Source: Paraburkholderia aromaticivorans (GTDB taxonomy: Bacteria > Pseudomonadota > Gammaproteobacteria > Burkholderiales > Burkholderiaceae). Taken from it: a stretch of 64,000 bases of DNA. The stretch is taken from positions 1,488,001 to 1,552,000 of the forward strand of contig NZ_CP051514.1 in NCBI RefSeq assembly GCF_012689525.1, in the 5' to 3' direction. A program made the translations under genes and the position numbers. The notes beneath the pieces are model-generated. The model was not told the origin of the DNA. It saw only the letters and a list, made by a program, of their open reading frames with translations, and ran no database searches. Of the stretch, positions 18,387 to 28,166 are shown in pieces. Numbering within the stretch: the first letter of the stretch is position 1; every line of letters starts with the position of its first letter.

Positions 18387-18799
18387 ATCATCCTCCAGCT
18401 CTCTGATGACGCCTGCTTCCCTCGACGCGGCAAGCCTGATCATGGCTTCATGCGCGCTGTGGCGAGAAGGAGCATGCTCTCTCGGTGCAGACAAAGGAGC
18501 GAAGCTGCCCACGATGAACACGGGACACGGTCGGTTCCCGGGTTAAGGCTTGCCTTTCATTGACGAACAGGAACACTTTCTTTTGAAATTCCCCGGCGGA
18601 CCGTTTGCTATTGCGATACGTGGATCTCGACCCAATTTGGGGACGGTTTTTCAATTGACTCGGGAGGTGATCCCAATCCTCACATCGCGCGCTCACTCGA
18701 CAAGCAATATGCTTTGCTGCATGATTCGATTCGAGCACGACATCGTGTCAGGGGCCCGGTGCACACCGGTACGCCGCTGAGTTGCTGACGGGACACGCG
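18387..18799. other. Divergent intergenic region
   Basis: About 410 bases between the minus-strand Kelch-like gene and the plus-strand SIR2/TIR gene. It should carry both promoters. No clear operator, hairpin or small gene was identified. Confidence 0.4.
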
Positions 18800-20176
18800 A
18801 TGAAGGAAGATCCTGAGCGTCAATGGGAAACGCTCCTCGATTCAATCGAGGATGGCCGCGTCATCCCGGTGATCGGCCCTGAACTCGTGCTGCTTCCCGA
18901 CGACGGCACGCTCGTACCAGTTGACCAGTGGATTTCTAAGAGGCTGCTTAAGAGACTAAACCTGCCTGAATCCGGTCTTCCAAAGCGGCTCACGTACAAC
19001 GACGTGGTGTCGAAGTACCTGAGCGACGGCGGCGACCGGCAGGAAATCTATTCGGATATCTATGCCATTCTCAAACCAGGCATCGCGCTCGCAGACGATC
19101 ATGCATTGCGCGATCTCGCATCCATCGAACCATTCAAGCTGTTCGTATTGCTGACCTGCGACCCCGCGCTCGCGCAAGCTATCGATGACGCCAGGCCGCA
19201 GCAGCGCGCGCAAAGGATCGCCTATGCGCCGAACAACGTCTGCGACCTGCCCGTGCCGTTCGAGGATCTGACGCAGCCGGTCGTATTCCATCTGCTCGGC
19301 AAGGCATGCTGCGCACCCGAATTCGTGACCTGCGAAGAGGACCTGCTCGAATTTCTGCACGCGCTGCAGGACCGGCAGCGTCAACCCGAAAATCTCTTCG
19401 ATGCGCTGCGCGAGCATTACCTGCTCATTCTCGGTTGCGGCCTCAACGACTGGGTCACGCGCTTCTTCCTGCGTGCATCGCGCGGCGCGGGGCTCTCGCA
19501 ATCGCGCAGGTTCTGCGAAACCCTCGTCGGCGAACAGGCCGATGACGCCGCCGGCCTGCTGCTCTTTCTCGAGAACTTCAGCCGCAAGACACACGTGATC
19601 AAGACGAGCTCTTACGCGTTCGTGAAGGAACTGGCGCGTCGCTGGCGCCTCAGGCATCATGACGGCAACCCGCTGCCGCCTCGGCCCGTCGCCGCCGCGC
19701 CGGTCGTGAAGATGATTGCGCGTGGCGCCATCTTCCTCAGCTATGCAAGCGAGAACCGGGAAGCGGCGAAGCAGCTCGCCAACGCACTGAGCGTACACAA
19801 ACTCGACGTATGGTTCGATCGCGAAGCGCTGCAGCCGGGCGACGACTGGGACGAGAAGATCCGCCGCAACGTCGAGCGATGTTCGTTATTCCTGCCCGTC
19901 GTGTCGCGCGAAACGCTCCGCGAATCCAACCGCCGCCGCTATTTCTGGAGAGAATGGAACAGCGCGAGCCGAATCGCGGATGGCATCGCCGCCAGCGAGC
20001 CGTTCATTGTGCCGGTCGTGATCGACGATACTCACATGGACAGCGCCGACGCGCTGCCCGGCTGCTTCAGCCGCGTTCAGGCGATCGACGCGCCCGGTGG
20101 AAAGATCGACACGACATCTGTGCGCCGGCTCGTGAAGCTCGTGCAGGAATTCCATCGGCGTCAACCGACGCATTGA
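18800..20176 (+). CDS. SIR2-like + TIR domain protein (putative NAD-consuming effector)
   Basis: A 458-residue two-domain protein. Residues ~15-260 resemble SIR2-like domains of defence proteins: VIPVIGPELV, LLTCDP, VFHLLGK (conserved His position) and LILGCGLND. The loop that normally reads TTNYD here reads LTCDP and lacks the Asn, so SIR2 activity is uncertain. Residues ~308-450 form a TIR domain: AIFLSYASENREAAKQLANAL, VWFDREALQPGDDW, and WREW with the candidate catalytic Glu. The ATG at 18800 has only a weak ribosome site. The stop is two bases before the STAND gene start, so the two are co-translated. I infer an NAD-depleting effector triggered by that partner. Confidence 0.82.
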   Translation: MKEDPERQWETLLDSIEDGRVIPVIGPELVLLPDDGTLVPVDQWISKRLLKRLNLPESGLPKRLTYNDVVSKYLSDGGDRQEIYSDIYAILKPGIALADDHALRDLASIEPFKLFVLLTCDPALAQAIDDARPQQRAQRIAYAPNNVCDLPVPFEDLTQPVVFHLLGKACCAPEFVTCEEDLLEFLHALQDRQRQPENLFDALREHYLLILGCGLNDWVTRFFLRASRGAGLSQSRRFCETLVGEQADDAAGLLLFLENFSRKTHVIKTSSYAFVKELARRWRLRHHDGNPLPPRPVAAAPVVKMIARGAIFLSYASENREAAKQLANALSVHKLDVWFDREALQPGDDWDEKIRRNVERCSLFLPVVSRETLRESNRRRYFWREWNSASRIADGIAASEPFIVPVVIDDTHMDSADALPGCFSRVQAIDAPGGKIDTTSVRRLVKLVQEFHRRQPTH

Positions 20177-20178
20177 AA

Positions 20179-23100
20179 ATGGACAACTTCACCCGCGACC
20201 CGCTGACGCCGGAGAATCCCTGGCCGGGACTCGCTTCGTTCAGCGAAAGCGAGCACGGCTTTTTCTTCGGCCGGGACCTGGAAAAGCAGGCCCTGCTGCG
20301 GCTCGTGCGACGCGAGACGCTGACAGTGCTGCACGGGCGTTCCGGACTCGGCAAGACCTCGCTGCTCCATGCCGGCCTTTTCCCACTCCTGCGCGACGAA
20401 GCCTGGCTGCCGGTCTATATCCGCCTCGACCATGCACCGGGCGCGGCCCCTCTCGTACAACAGGTGTTCGATTCCCTGCTAGCGGCATGCGAACGCGCCT
20501 CCATACATTGCACGCCGCCCGCGCCGGACGAAGGGCTGTGGTCTTACTTTCAGCGCCGCGACGTCGAGTTCTGGAATGATCGCACCCAGCTGGTCGCGCC
20601 GGTGATCGTGTTCGACCAGTTCGAGGAGATCTTCACGGCGGAGCGCGACGACGAAGCGGCGCGCGTGCGGGCTGCCCATTTCTTCATCGCACTCTCGGAA
20701 CTGGTAGAGAATCGCCCGCCTGAAGCCGTCCGCTCGCTGCTCGAACGCGATCCCGCCGCGGCGGGCCGCTTCGAGTTCACGCGCGCCCGCGTGAAGGTCA
20801 TATTGAGCCTCCGCAAAGACTTTCTCGCTGAGCTCGAGGGCAGCAGAAAGCTGATGCCGTCGCTGATGTACAACAGGCTGCCCGTCACGGCCATGAGCGG
20901 CGGCCAGGCGTATTCGGCTATCACGCGTGCGGGCGGCGGCCTGGTCGACGATGACATCGCCCGGCGTATCATTCAGCTCGCCTGGAAGAACGAACCGGCT
21001 CCTCCGGCCGAACGATCGAACTTCGAGTTCATGGAGATCGACCCGTCCTTGCTGAGCGTTGTCTGCCGTGAACTGAACCGCAAGCGTATCGAGCGCGGGC
21101 TGCCGTTTATCGACATCGGATTGCTCGACGGAGCGGATCGCGAGATCCTGTCGAGCTTCTATCATCGCAGCATGGAGGGGTGTCCCGAAGAGCTGCAAAA
21201 GTTCGTCGAAGAGGAACTGATTACCTCCCGCGGCGACCGTGACAGCCGCGATTATCTCGAAGCGCTCACGCGCGGCGACTACATGCGCGACGGGCTCGAA
21301 CTGCTCGTCAGGCGGCGCCTGTTGCGTATCGACGAGCGGGGCGGCGTACGACGGCTGGAACTGGCTCACGACGTCCTCACGAGCGTGGTCAGAGAGAGCC
21401 GGGACATTCGGCGCGCCCGCGAGGCGATGCTCGAAGCGCGGCGCCGGCGCATCCGAAATGCGTGGCGCGCGTTCGGCGCGACCGCGCTGTGCGTGGCCGT
21501 GATCGCCGTGCTCGTGGTCACGTCGGAGTGGCACCGTCGGCGCGATCGACACGACGCGCTGATGGCACGCGCCGACAGCATCGAAAAGAGCAACTACGAT
21601 CGCGCGCTGCTGCTGCATCTCGAAGCGATGCGGACCACGCACGACGCGGGAGACAGCGCGCGTCTCATGCAGCGGATCCTGGCGCATCCCGAGCTGATCA
21701 CCTTTCTGCGCGGGCATGAAGGGCCCGTGTTCGGCGTCGCATACAGTGACGACTCGAAGCTGCTCGTTTCCAGTAGCTACGATCACACCGCCGCGATCTG
21801 GGACGCAGCCACCCACGGGCTGCTCGGCGTCGTTGCACCGGCGCCGAACGAGCTCTACGGCGTGGCGTTCCGGCCGAAGACGCACGAATTCGCCACGGCG
21901 AACGGCGACGCGAAAACCGTCACGCTGTGGGACGCCGACACGCGCACGAACATTCGGGATTTCCGTGGCTTCGACGCGCCGGTCGTGAGCGTTGCGTTTA
22001 ACCGCGACGGCACGATGCTGGCCGCATGCGATATCGCAGGCAACGTCCTCGTGTGGCCCCTCGCCGGCCATGCGGAAGGCGTCGCCTATCAAGGCGCGCA
22101 GAGCGTGACGAACCTCGCCTTCAGCGGCGACGGCAAGCTGCTCGCCGTCAGCACGACGCAACGCGTCGTCGTCTGGCAGGTCGCGAGGCCCGACCGGCCT
22201 CTCGCGGTCTTGAGCGAAAAACGGAGCGGCGGCTTCTACAGCGTCGCCTTCAGCCCGGACGACCGCACTCTCGCGATGGGAGAAACCAGCGGATACATCG
22301 ACATGTTCGACATGGGCTGTGTGAGCGGCAGCGCTGCGCAGACTGTTTTCGCCGACTTGCGTAACGCCAGGTGCGGCGGCGCAAGCCCGCGCAAGCCCTT
22401 GCAAGGCCACACCGAAGCGGTCAGAAGCCTCGCCTTCAGCACGGACGGGCAGCAGCTCGCTTCATCAAGCGGCGACAAGACCGTCATGATATGGGACGTC
22501 GCGACGAGCAAGCCCGCCGTCACGCTGACCGGTCACACGGACAAGGTCTTCGGCGTCGCGTGGCGCGCGGACGGCGCCCAGATCGCCTCCGCCAGCCAGG
22601 ACCGCTCGGTGATTCTCTGGCACCCCGAAGCAAGTGGAGCCGTCACCAAACTGCGAGTCGACGACCGAGTGGTCACCGCGCTCGCCTATAGCCCCGACGG
22701 CAAACGGCTCGCGGCCGCGAGCGGCGCGGATCAGGTCGTATTATGGGACCGGCAAAGCATGAACCGCGTCGCGCTGTCCGCACACGAGGGCGTCGTGACG
22801 AGCATCGCTTTCAGTCCCGACGGCACGTTGCTCGCATCGGGCGGATGGGATCGCACGGTGAAGTTATGGCGTGCGGACGCCGACGCACAGTCCGCACCGT
22901 TGCGCGTCTTCCCGCAGCCGGGCCGCGTCACGAGCGTCGTCTTCTCGCCCGACGGGTCGCTGCTGGCCGCGGCCGCGGAGACGGAAACCACGCTGACGGA
23001 TCTGCGCACGGGCGCAGTCGTCGCGAGGTATCCCAGACAGGGCGTGAGACAAGAGGAGCTCGTACTCGCGTTCAGCGCTGACGGAACGGCGCTCATCAGC

Positions 23101-23694
23101 GGACGAGCGGACGGTAAGATTCTGCTTCACGACTTGCGCGCCTCGCCCGGCAGTGCGCCACGCGAACTGTTCAAATGCCGCGACGCCGTGAGTGGGCTCG
23201 CTCTGAGCCATGACGGAAGGAGACTCGCGGCGTCGGACTGGCATGGCGTCGTGTATGCGTGGGATACGGCGAACTTCGACAAGCCCGCAGTCATGGAAGA
23301 GCATCAGAAGCGGGCGACGGGCGTCGCATTCGGCGCGACATCCGACGACCTTGCATCGGTCGGATGGGACGGCAACGTGATCCTGCATGACATGAGGGAG
23401 ATTCGTTCGCCCGTGACGATCGGAGGCGCGGCCGCGCGTCTGCAGGCTGTCGCTGTCAGCCCGGACGGCAAGCAGCTCGCGGCGGCGGGCTTCGACGGCT
23501 CGGTGAGTCTTTGGGATATCGATCCCACAGCGCTGCGCGAACAGGCCTGTGCGATCGCCAATCGAAATTTGAGTTCCGCCGATTGGCCCGACTCCGCCGC
23601 CGGCGCACAGTCGTTTCACTGCGTGTGCGAAGGCGTTCCCTGCGCGGAAGCATCCGGCCAGCGAAGTATGCACAGCGTCGCTCGAACGCCTTGA
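20179..23694 (+). CDS. Membrane-anchored STAND NTPase with WD40 repeats
   Basis: A 1171-residue protein. N-terminal P-loop NTPase of the STAND (nSTAND1-like) type: PWPGLASF…FFFGRD, Walker A GRSGLGKT near residue 53, and Walker B VIVFDQFEEIF near 142. A helical region to ~420 follows, then one hydrophobic segment (ALCVAVIAVLVV, ~435-450). From ~511 to ~1115 I count about 14 WD40 repeats, enough for two seven-bladed propellers (for example SSSYDHTAAIWD and SGGWDRTVKLW). Bacterial proteins of this plan act as sensors that oligomerise on ligand binding. The start at 20179 follows the SIR2/TIR stop by two bases. The frame is open upstream through the TIR gene, but that part is a shadow. Confidence 0.85.
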   Translation: MDNFTRDPLTPENPWPGLASFSESEHGFFFGRDLEKQALLRLVRRETLTVLHGRSGLGKTSLLHAGLFPLLRDEAWLPVYIRLDHAPGAAPLVQQVFDSLLAACERASIHCTPPAPDEGLWSYFQRRDVEFWNDRTQLVAPVIVFDQFEEIFTAERDDEAARVRAAHFFIALSELVENRPPEAVRSLLERDPAAAGRFEFTRARVKVILSLRKDFLAELEGSRKLMPSLMYNRLPVTAMSGGQAYSAITRAGGGLVDDDIARRIIQLAWKNEPAPPAERSNFEFMEIDPSLLSVVCRELNRKRIERGLPFIDIGLLDGADREILSSFYHRSMEGCPEELQKFVEEELITSRGDRDSRDYLEALTRGDYMRDGLELLVRRRLLRIDERGGVRRLELAHDVLTSVVRESRDIRRAREAMLEARRRRIRNAWRAFGATALCVAVIAVLVVTSEWHRRRDRHDALMARADSIEKSNYDRALLLHLEAMRTTHDAGDSARLMQRILAHPELITFLRGHEGPVFGVAYSDDSKLLVSSSYDHTAAIWDAATHGLLGVVAPAPNELYGVAFRPKTHEFATANGDAKTVTLWDADTRTNIRDFRGFDAPVVSVAFNRDGTMLAACDIAGNVLVWPLAGHAEGVAYQGAQSVTNLAFSGDGKLLAVSTTQRVVVWQVARPDRPLAVLSEKRSGGFYSVAFSPDDRTLAMGETSGYIDMFDMGCVSGSAAQTVFADLRNARCGGASPRKPLQGHTEAVRSLAFSTDGQQLASSSGDKTVMIWDVATSKPAVTLTGHTDKVFGVAWRADGAQIASASQDRSVILWHPEASGAVTKLRVDDRVVTALAYSPDGKRLAAASGADQVVLWDRQSMNRVALSAHEGVVTSIAFSPDGTLLASGGWDRTVKLWRADADAQSAPLRVFPQPGRVTSVVFSPDGSLLAAAAETETTLTDLRTGAVVARYPRQGVRQEELVLAFSADGTALISGRADGKILLHDLRASPGSAPRELFKCRDAVSGLALSHDGRRLAASDWHGVVYAWDTANFDKPAVMEEHQKRATGVAFGATSDDLASVGWDGNVILHDMREIRSPVTIGGAAARLQAVAVSPDGKQLAAAGFDGSVSLWDIDPTALREQACAIANRNLSSADWPDSAAGAQSFHCVCEGVPCAEASGQRSMHSVARTP

Positions 23695-23814
23695 GCGAAT
23701 GAAGAAAGGCGTGGATAGTCGACGCAAACTGACATACCTTGAAGTATACGCGGCGCGAACGCGAAGTCTTCTGCCGTGGCAAGCCCGAACCCGGACGCAT
23801 CGACGGAGCCCTCC

Positions 23815-24573
23815 ATGTCACGCTTTGGTGAAGCAGAAGATCCACGCCGCCGCTTGGTGATCAGTGCCCTCGTCGGCAGTACGCTCACGGCCTTGGGCGC
23901 GGCGGGCCACGCTTACGCGATGACCCTATTCGGCGGCGTGCCGCATAAGTTGCCGCCAGGCCAGTCGGTGTTCAGCATCGACGGCACATGCACGATCAAC
24001 GGCGAGGCCGCGACGATGAAATCGCGTATTGCTCCGGGCGACACGATCGTCACGGGGCCACGCAGCCAGTTCATCTTCGTCGTTGGCGACACGGCCTTGC
24101 TCATGCGTGACAACACGCGGTTGCTGCTCGACAAGTCGGCCGACGTCAACGCGCCTTCCACGCCCGTGTCGCTCAGTCTCGCGATGGGCAAGGTGCTATC
24201 CGTCTTCGCGCCGGGGCGGCCGGTCCGCATCGATACGCTGACCGCGCTCATCGACATTCGCGGCACCGGGCTCTATCTCGAGACCGATCCGGAGCAGACC
24301 TACTTCTGCACCTGCTTCGGCACCACCGATGTCGTCGCGAAGGACGATCCGCAAAGCAGGACTACAGTGGTGTCCACCCATCACGACAGGCCACTGTTCA
24401 TCAATGCGGGCAAGAAATCGGCTGGCAACAGCATCCGCAGTGCGCCGTTCGTCAATCACACCGATCAGGAGTTGGCCGTGATTGAGACGATTGCGGGGCG
24501 CGTGCTGCCGCCGTCATTTCCGAGTATGCCGGATTCGCGATATCTCAGGCAACCGACGATCGACTATCGGTGA
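23815..24573 (+). CDS. Tat-exported FecR-like domain protein
   Basis: A 252-residue protein starting MSRFGEAEDPRRRLVISALVGSTL. The twin arginines followed by a hydrophobic stretch form a probable Tat signal peptide. The following ~130 residues (…SIDGTCTINGEAATMKSRIAPGDTIVTG…, DTLTALIDIRGTGLYLE) match the FecR fold used for periplasmic signal sensing. GGAG precedes the ATG at 23815, so the GTG at 23776 is rejected. It lies 120 bases after the STAND gene on the same strand and converges on the cytochrome genes. A link to either group is open. Confidence 0.75.
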   Translation: MSRFGEAEDPRRRLVISALVGSTLTALGAAGHAYAMTLFGGVPHKLPPGQSVFSIDGTCTINGEAATMKSRIAPGDTIVTGPRSQFIFVVGDTALLMRDNTRLLLDKSADVNAPSTPVSLSLAMGKVLSVFAPGRPVRIDTLTALIDIRGTGLYLETDPEQTYFCTCFGTTDVVAKDDPQSRTTVVSTHHDRPLFINAGKKSAGNSIRSAPFVNHTDQELAVIETIAGRVLPPSFPSMPDSRYLRQPTIDYR

Positions 24574-24581
24574 ACCTCGTT

Positions 24582-24612
24582 GCATCCGTTCAACGCGGCC
24601 TATAACGGATGC
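24582..24612. terminator. Stem-loop between convergent genes
   Basis: Inverted repeat with 9-bp arms GCATCCGTT / AACGGATGC and a 13-base loop. It lies between the convergent stop codons at 24573 and 24623, where a bidirectional terminator is expected. There is no T run. Confidence 0.5.
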
Positions 24613-24622
24613 CGCCATGCTG

Positions 24623-26593
24623 TCATTGCGGAGCACCGTTGGCGATCCAGTTGATGAAGTTATCGTAGTTCGCTCTAGATTGGTCTCCCGGAGGGAGAGA
24701 CGCATCGAATATCAGTCCGCCCCCGTGCGCTACAAGATCCGCTGGCTTGAGCAGAAGCCGGCTCGTCGCGATGTCGGTGAAGTTGATCCGGCTTCTGATT
24801 CTTTCGTACAAACCTACGTCGTCCGCGAAATCCACCGGCGGCAGGGGTTCAGGGGAATTCGGGGCTAGCTGTGACGCAGAATGACAGGAGATGCAGTTAT
24901 CTGCCATGATGGCCTTGATGTTCGCGAGACCAATCGTGTTCTGGTCGAGCAGGCCGGGGATGCTGTCCTTCACGACAACCGTGACCGTCTGAGGTGCGCT
25001 CTGGACACCTGCACGGCTCGCCACGAGTTGCACCGTATAAATGCCGACCGTGGCATTGAAACGGGCCTGCGGCTTGTCTGCGTCCTGGATCGGCACAGAT
25101 TGGGGCGCGACACCAGCCGGTGCCTGAATAACGGACCAACTATAAGCGTCGTTGAACGTCTGGACGGCGCGCAGCGGAACCCAACCGGGAAGCACCGTGC
25201 GAGTCAGCGGCCCCGGGTCGGCGACCGGACGTCCTGGCTGCACAGGCTTGCCGCTCGCATCTCGCGCAATACTTCCCGTGAGCGGTTCGAGAAACTGCGC
25301 CAGCAGTTGGGGACCATCGGATTGCCAGAAGTTGTCATAGACGATCTTGGCGAGCGGCATGTTGCCGAGGTCGAACAGGTAATGTCGTGTCAACTTCGCG
25401 TACTTGTCGACGAACTGCTGGTAGTTGTCGAAGTCGACATGGGGAGGGTTGGGAGGAAACCCGCTGCTGTCGCCATCGCGTCCGTTGTCTCTCAGCATGT
25501 GGCAGGCGCGGCACGACTTCGCAATGACGGAGCGGTACACGTTAGGATTGCCGTTCGCCCATGAGGACGGAATATAGGTGTCCACATAGGTGTCGTTGGG
25601 CAGGTTATCGCCGCCGTACGCGTTGCGGATCAAATTCGCCGCGCCGCCCTGCCACTCCTCGATTTTCGCCGGATGGTTGAAGACGGGCTCATCCGGACAA
25701 TTGTTGGGGCCACCGGCAGGCACCGGGTAGCTGCACAGCACGAACCGATTCATGAGTTTGAGCGCCGCTTCGTAGTCCGCACGCGTATGCCCTGTGACCT
25801 TCGAGAAATCGAAATTGCCTACCTCAAACGGCTGCAGGCGTGCCTGTGCGTCCCCGTTGGCGCTCGCGAACAACGGATGGCCAAAGAAAAGCTTGCCGCT
25901 TGCATTCCTTTCCAGTGCGTCGGCACGTCCGCCGTGGCAGCTGAAGCAAACTGCCGGCATGGCCTTCTGACCGCGGCCGTCGATATCGACCGTGAGTCGG
26001 CGTTGTCCGGAGACGGGGTCAAAATTGTAGAACTTGGCGAACGGCACATCACCCGGTTGCGCGTTGGGCCCGAGACTGTACTCGATTGCGTTGTATTGAA
26101 TGCGCCAACGCGTGTCGCTGGCGAGCGCCGCATCCAGACTTTCTGGCGTGTAACCATAGACGCCGCCAGGGCTGACAAGATAATTCTCGACGAGAAACGC
26201 GATCGTCTTGCGAGCGGGATCGCGCCTTGCTGTCATCTTGCGTCCGTAGCCAAGATCCCGAATGTCGCCGAATACGGCACTCACTTCAATGCCAGTTCCG
26301 CTACCGAAGCCATTGGCGGCTTTCCATTTGTCGAGCGTGTCTTTTTCGTTGAGGGGGTCGATGGCCTCGTAATAGGCAAGCGCATAGTCCTGCGAGAGCG
26401 TTTGCGCATGCGCCAGATCCGGCGTATCGGGCGGCACCTGCGGATTCGGAAAGACGAGGAACATATCCGAGCTGACCGGCTGCGACACGGGCGGCGACGA
26501 GGGCGATATGTCGTTCGAGCTCCCCCCCGTACATCCGGCGACCCCAGCCGTCAGCGTGAGCGCCGCTAACGTCGAACGCAGTCTCGGGTTCAT
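24623..26593 (-). CDS. Triheme c-type cytochrome lipoprotein
   Basis: A 656-residue protein with a lipoprotein signal peptide (lipobox AGVAGC, Cys21). It has three heme-binding motifs: CFSCH near residue 217, CRACH near 360 and CISCH near 566. Long stretches between them hold no recognised enzyme domain; an Ig-like segment precedes the last heme. It should be tethered to the periplasmic face of a membrane and carry electrons. The gene follows the outer-membrane-barrel gene by ten bases, so the two form an operon. Calling it a surface or periplasmic redox protein is secure; its partner is unknown. Confidence 0.82.
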   Translation of the reverse strand: MNPRLRSTLAALTLTAGVAGCTGGSSNDISPSSPPVSQPVSSDMFLVFPNPQVPPDTPDLAHAQTLSQDYALAYYEAIDPLNEKDTLDKWKAANGFGSGTGIEVSAVFGDIRDLGYGRKMTARRDPARKTIAFLVENYLVSPGGVYGYTPESLDAALASDTRWRIQYNAIEYSLGPNAQPGDVPFAKFYNFDPVSGQRRLTVDIDGRGQKAMPAVCFSCHGGRADALERNASGKLFFGHPLFASANGDAQARLQPFEVGNFDFSKVTGHTRADYEAALKLMNRFVLCSYPVPAGGPNNCPDEPVFNHPAKIEEWQGGAANLIRNAYGGDNLPNDTYVDTYIPSSWANGNPNVYRSVIAKSCRACHMLRDNGRDGDSSGFPPNPPHVDFDNYQQFVDKYAKLTRHYLFDLGNMPLAKIVYDNFWQSDGPQLLAQFLEPLTGSIARDASGKPVQPGRPVADPGPLTRTVLPGWVPLRAVQTFNDAYSWSVIQAPAGVAPQSVPIQDADKPQARFNATVGIYTVQLVASRAGVQSAPQTVTVVVKDSIPGLLDQNTIGLANIKAIMADNCISCHSASQLAPNSPEPLPPVDFADDVGLYERIRSRINFTDIATSRLLLKPADLVAHGGGLIFDASLPPGDQSRANYDNFINWIANGAPQ

Positions 26594-26603
26594 GTCCTTG
26601 CCC

Positions 26604-27620
26604 TCAGAAACGCAATTGATAAGCGATGGTGAACTGACTCGCTACGTACGGCGCGTTCCCCGCGCCTTCGAAGTCGGGCTTCTCCGTCGGCGTGACGTGG
26701 GAGTAGCGCCAGGAAAAGTCCAGCGTGCCGTTCGAGCCGAGCGGATGGCTGTAGCCAATCGTCGTGAAGTACATGTGCGCCCGGAAGCGGTAGCTGAAGA
26801 AGTCGTTGCGATTGAATGCATCGTCCCGCACGAACACCTTCGCGACGTCGATGCTGTCGAGCGTGAGTTGGCCGGACGACACCGTATCGCCGAGCCGATA
26901 CTCCAGGCTCGCGTAAAAATGCCCGCCCGCAACCGTGTTGTAATCGACATTGATTCGAGCCGCGTTGTCCACTGCCGCAAATACATCGCTTTTTGCGTAT
27001 CTTTGGTTGTGGGATATCGTACCCGTCACAGTGATGCGATCCGTTACGGGCTGTTCGATGATTCCACCCACCGAGTAGCGATACCCTCTGCGCAGATCCG
27101 AGCCGTATTCGTCACCCTGAAAACGGGCGAACGTAGCAAGCGTCGGACTATAGAAGGCGTTCGAATAACGGTAGCGGAGCTCACCGTGCAAGCCGGCAAA
27201 GACCCGCGAGAGTCTTGTATAGGTACGAAACCCTTCCGCACCGGCAAATCCATTCAGCAGTACTTGCCACGACGTGCCAAGCGGCACGAGAAACACCTTG
27301 TTCACCGCCCCGGCCAATGACTCGTCCGAGAGCTTGTCAACGGAATCGCGTGCGCGGCTCACATTGTCGTCGTAGGTAAGCCCTGCGTTGATGGCCAGGT
27401 TGAGCGGCTCCAGCGAACGCTGATCCTGGCTCGCGGCACCCGCCGGGGAGCCATCCGCATTCGTGGCCAACGCAGTGTCGGCCATCGCCGAGATGGGCAG
27501 CAGCAACGCGAGCAGCCCGCCATGCGAGCGCAGCACTTGCGACCTTCGCTGACATGCGCGTTCGTCACGACGCGGGCCGGGCGAACGTTCGGGACGCGTG
27601 ATCCAGAAGGCAAGGCTCAT
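26604..27620 (-). CDS. Outer-membrane beta-barrel protein
   Basis: A 338-residue protein with an unusually long Arg-rich N-region, then LLALLLPISAMA as the hydrophobic part of a signal peptide. The mature part has alternating amphipathic strands (LNLAINAGLTYDDN, YRYSVGGII, GGHFYASLEYRLG, GTLDFSWRYSH) and ends in FTIAYQLRF. A terminal Phe is the BamA recognition signature. A barrel next to a multiheme lipoprotein recalls outer-membrane redox conduits, but the small size and only three hemes make that speculative. Confidence 0.75.
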   Translation of the reverse strand: MSLAFWITRPERSPGPRRDERACQRRSQVLRSHGGLLALLLPISAMADTALATNADGSPAGAASQDQRSLEPLNLAINAGLTYDDNVSRARDSVDKLSDESLAGAVNKVFLVPLGTSWQVLLNGFAGAEGFRTYTRLSRVFAGLHGELRYRYSNAFYSPTLATFARFQGDEYGSDLRRGYRYSVGGIIEQPVTDRITVTGTISHNQRYAKSDVFAAVDNAARINVDYNTVAGGHFYASLEYRLGDTVSSGQLTLDSIDVAKVFVRDDAFNRNDFFSYRFRAHMYFTTIGYSHPLGSNGTLDFSWRYSHVTPTEKPDFEGAGNAPYVASQFTIAYQLRF

Positions 27621-28078
27621 GGCACTCCCGCTAAAAATGCGTTTGCACGAACAGTGACGCGTGGAAAGGACCTCTATTTCTCACGCATGATCGCTGCATT
27701 TACAGTAGTCGCTCGGATATGAAGTTGCAGGAGTTTTTTTCTCCCGCGTTCATCCGCAATGCCAATAACCGGAATTGACCGCGCAAGCACTAAGCCCCTG
27801 AGTGGCTGGTTCTCTTTAGTAATCGCTTCAATGCTGCCGGTTAGAAATTTACGCTGGCGACGCGGCACATGAACCATACGTGCGGTAGCGCACGCTCATG
27901 ATCGCTGGCGCGCTCAGGAGCATCACCATGCAGGTGCTTTTGTTGAGAGCCACCACTTAAATGACGGTTTTCTAGTGGCTTATTTGAAACGGTATTGTTT
28001 TGAAACAACCTCCCGAGAATTCGTTTTCAGACTACCGGATCGTCGAGTTCGGCACGACGCTCATCGGCATTCGTAGGG
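27621..28078. other. Region between barrel gene and Tn7-like left end
   Basis: About 460 bases with no supported gene. The first 100 bases should hold the promoter of the barrel/cytochrome operon. The rest leads into the transposon end at 28079. Confidence 0.4.
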
Positions 28079-28096
28079 CGAAGGAAAGTTGTCACC
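28079..28096 (+). repeat. Left terminal repeat of the Tn7-like element
   Basis: CGAAGGAAAGTTGTCACC, identical in inverted orientation to 32659-32676. A related half-site (ATGTCAACACGCGG) follows at 28108 and resembles GTTGTCAACACAGCGG on the other side. Confidence 0.75.
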
Positions 28097-28166
28097 AAAA
28101 ACGAAGCAAACATGTCAACACGCGGTTTTCGAACTGAGCGCGGCCACTTTTGGAGAACGATGAGCC

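Noticed and set aside
19810..20178. Extension of the STAND frame through the TIR gene
   Set aside because: It lies in another frame of the TIR coding sequence; the NTPase homology begins after ATG 20179.
20479..22410. Long minus-strand frame of 643 codons antisense to the STAND gene
   Set aside because: High-GC antisense shadow; the plus strand carries clear WD40 and P-loop motifs.
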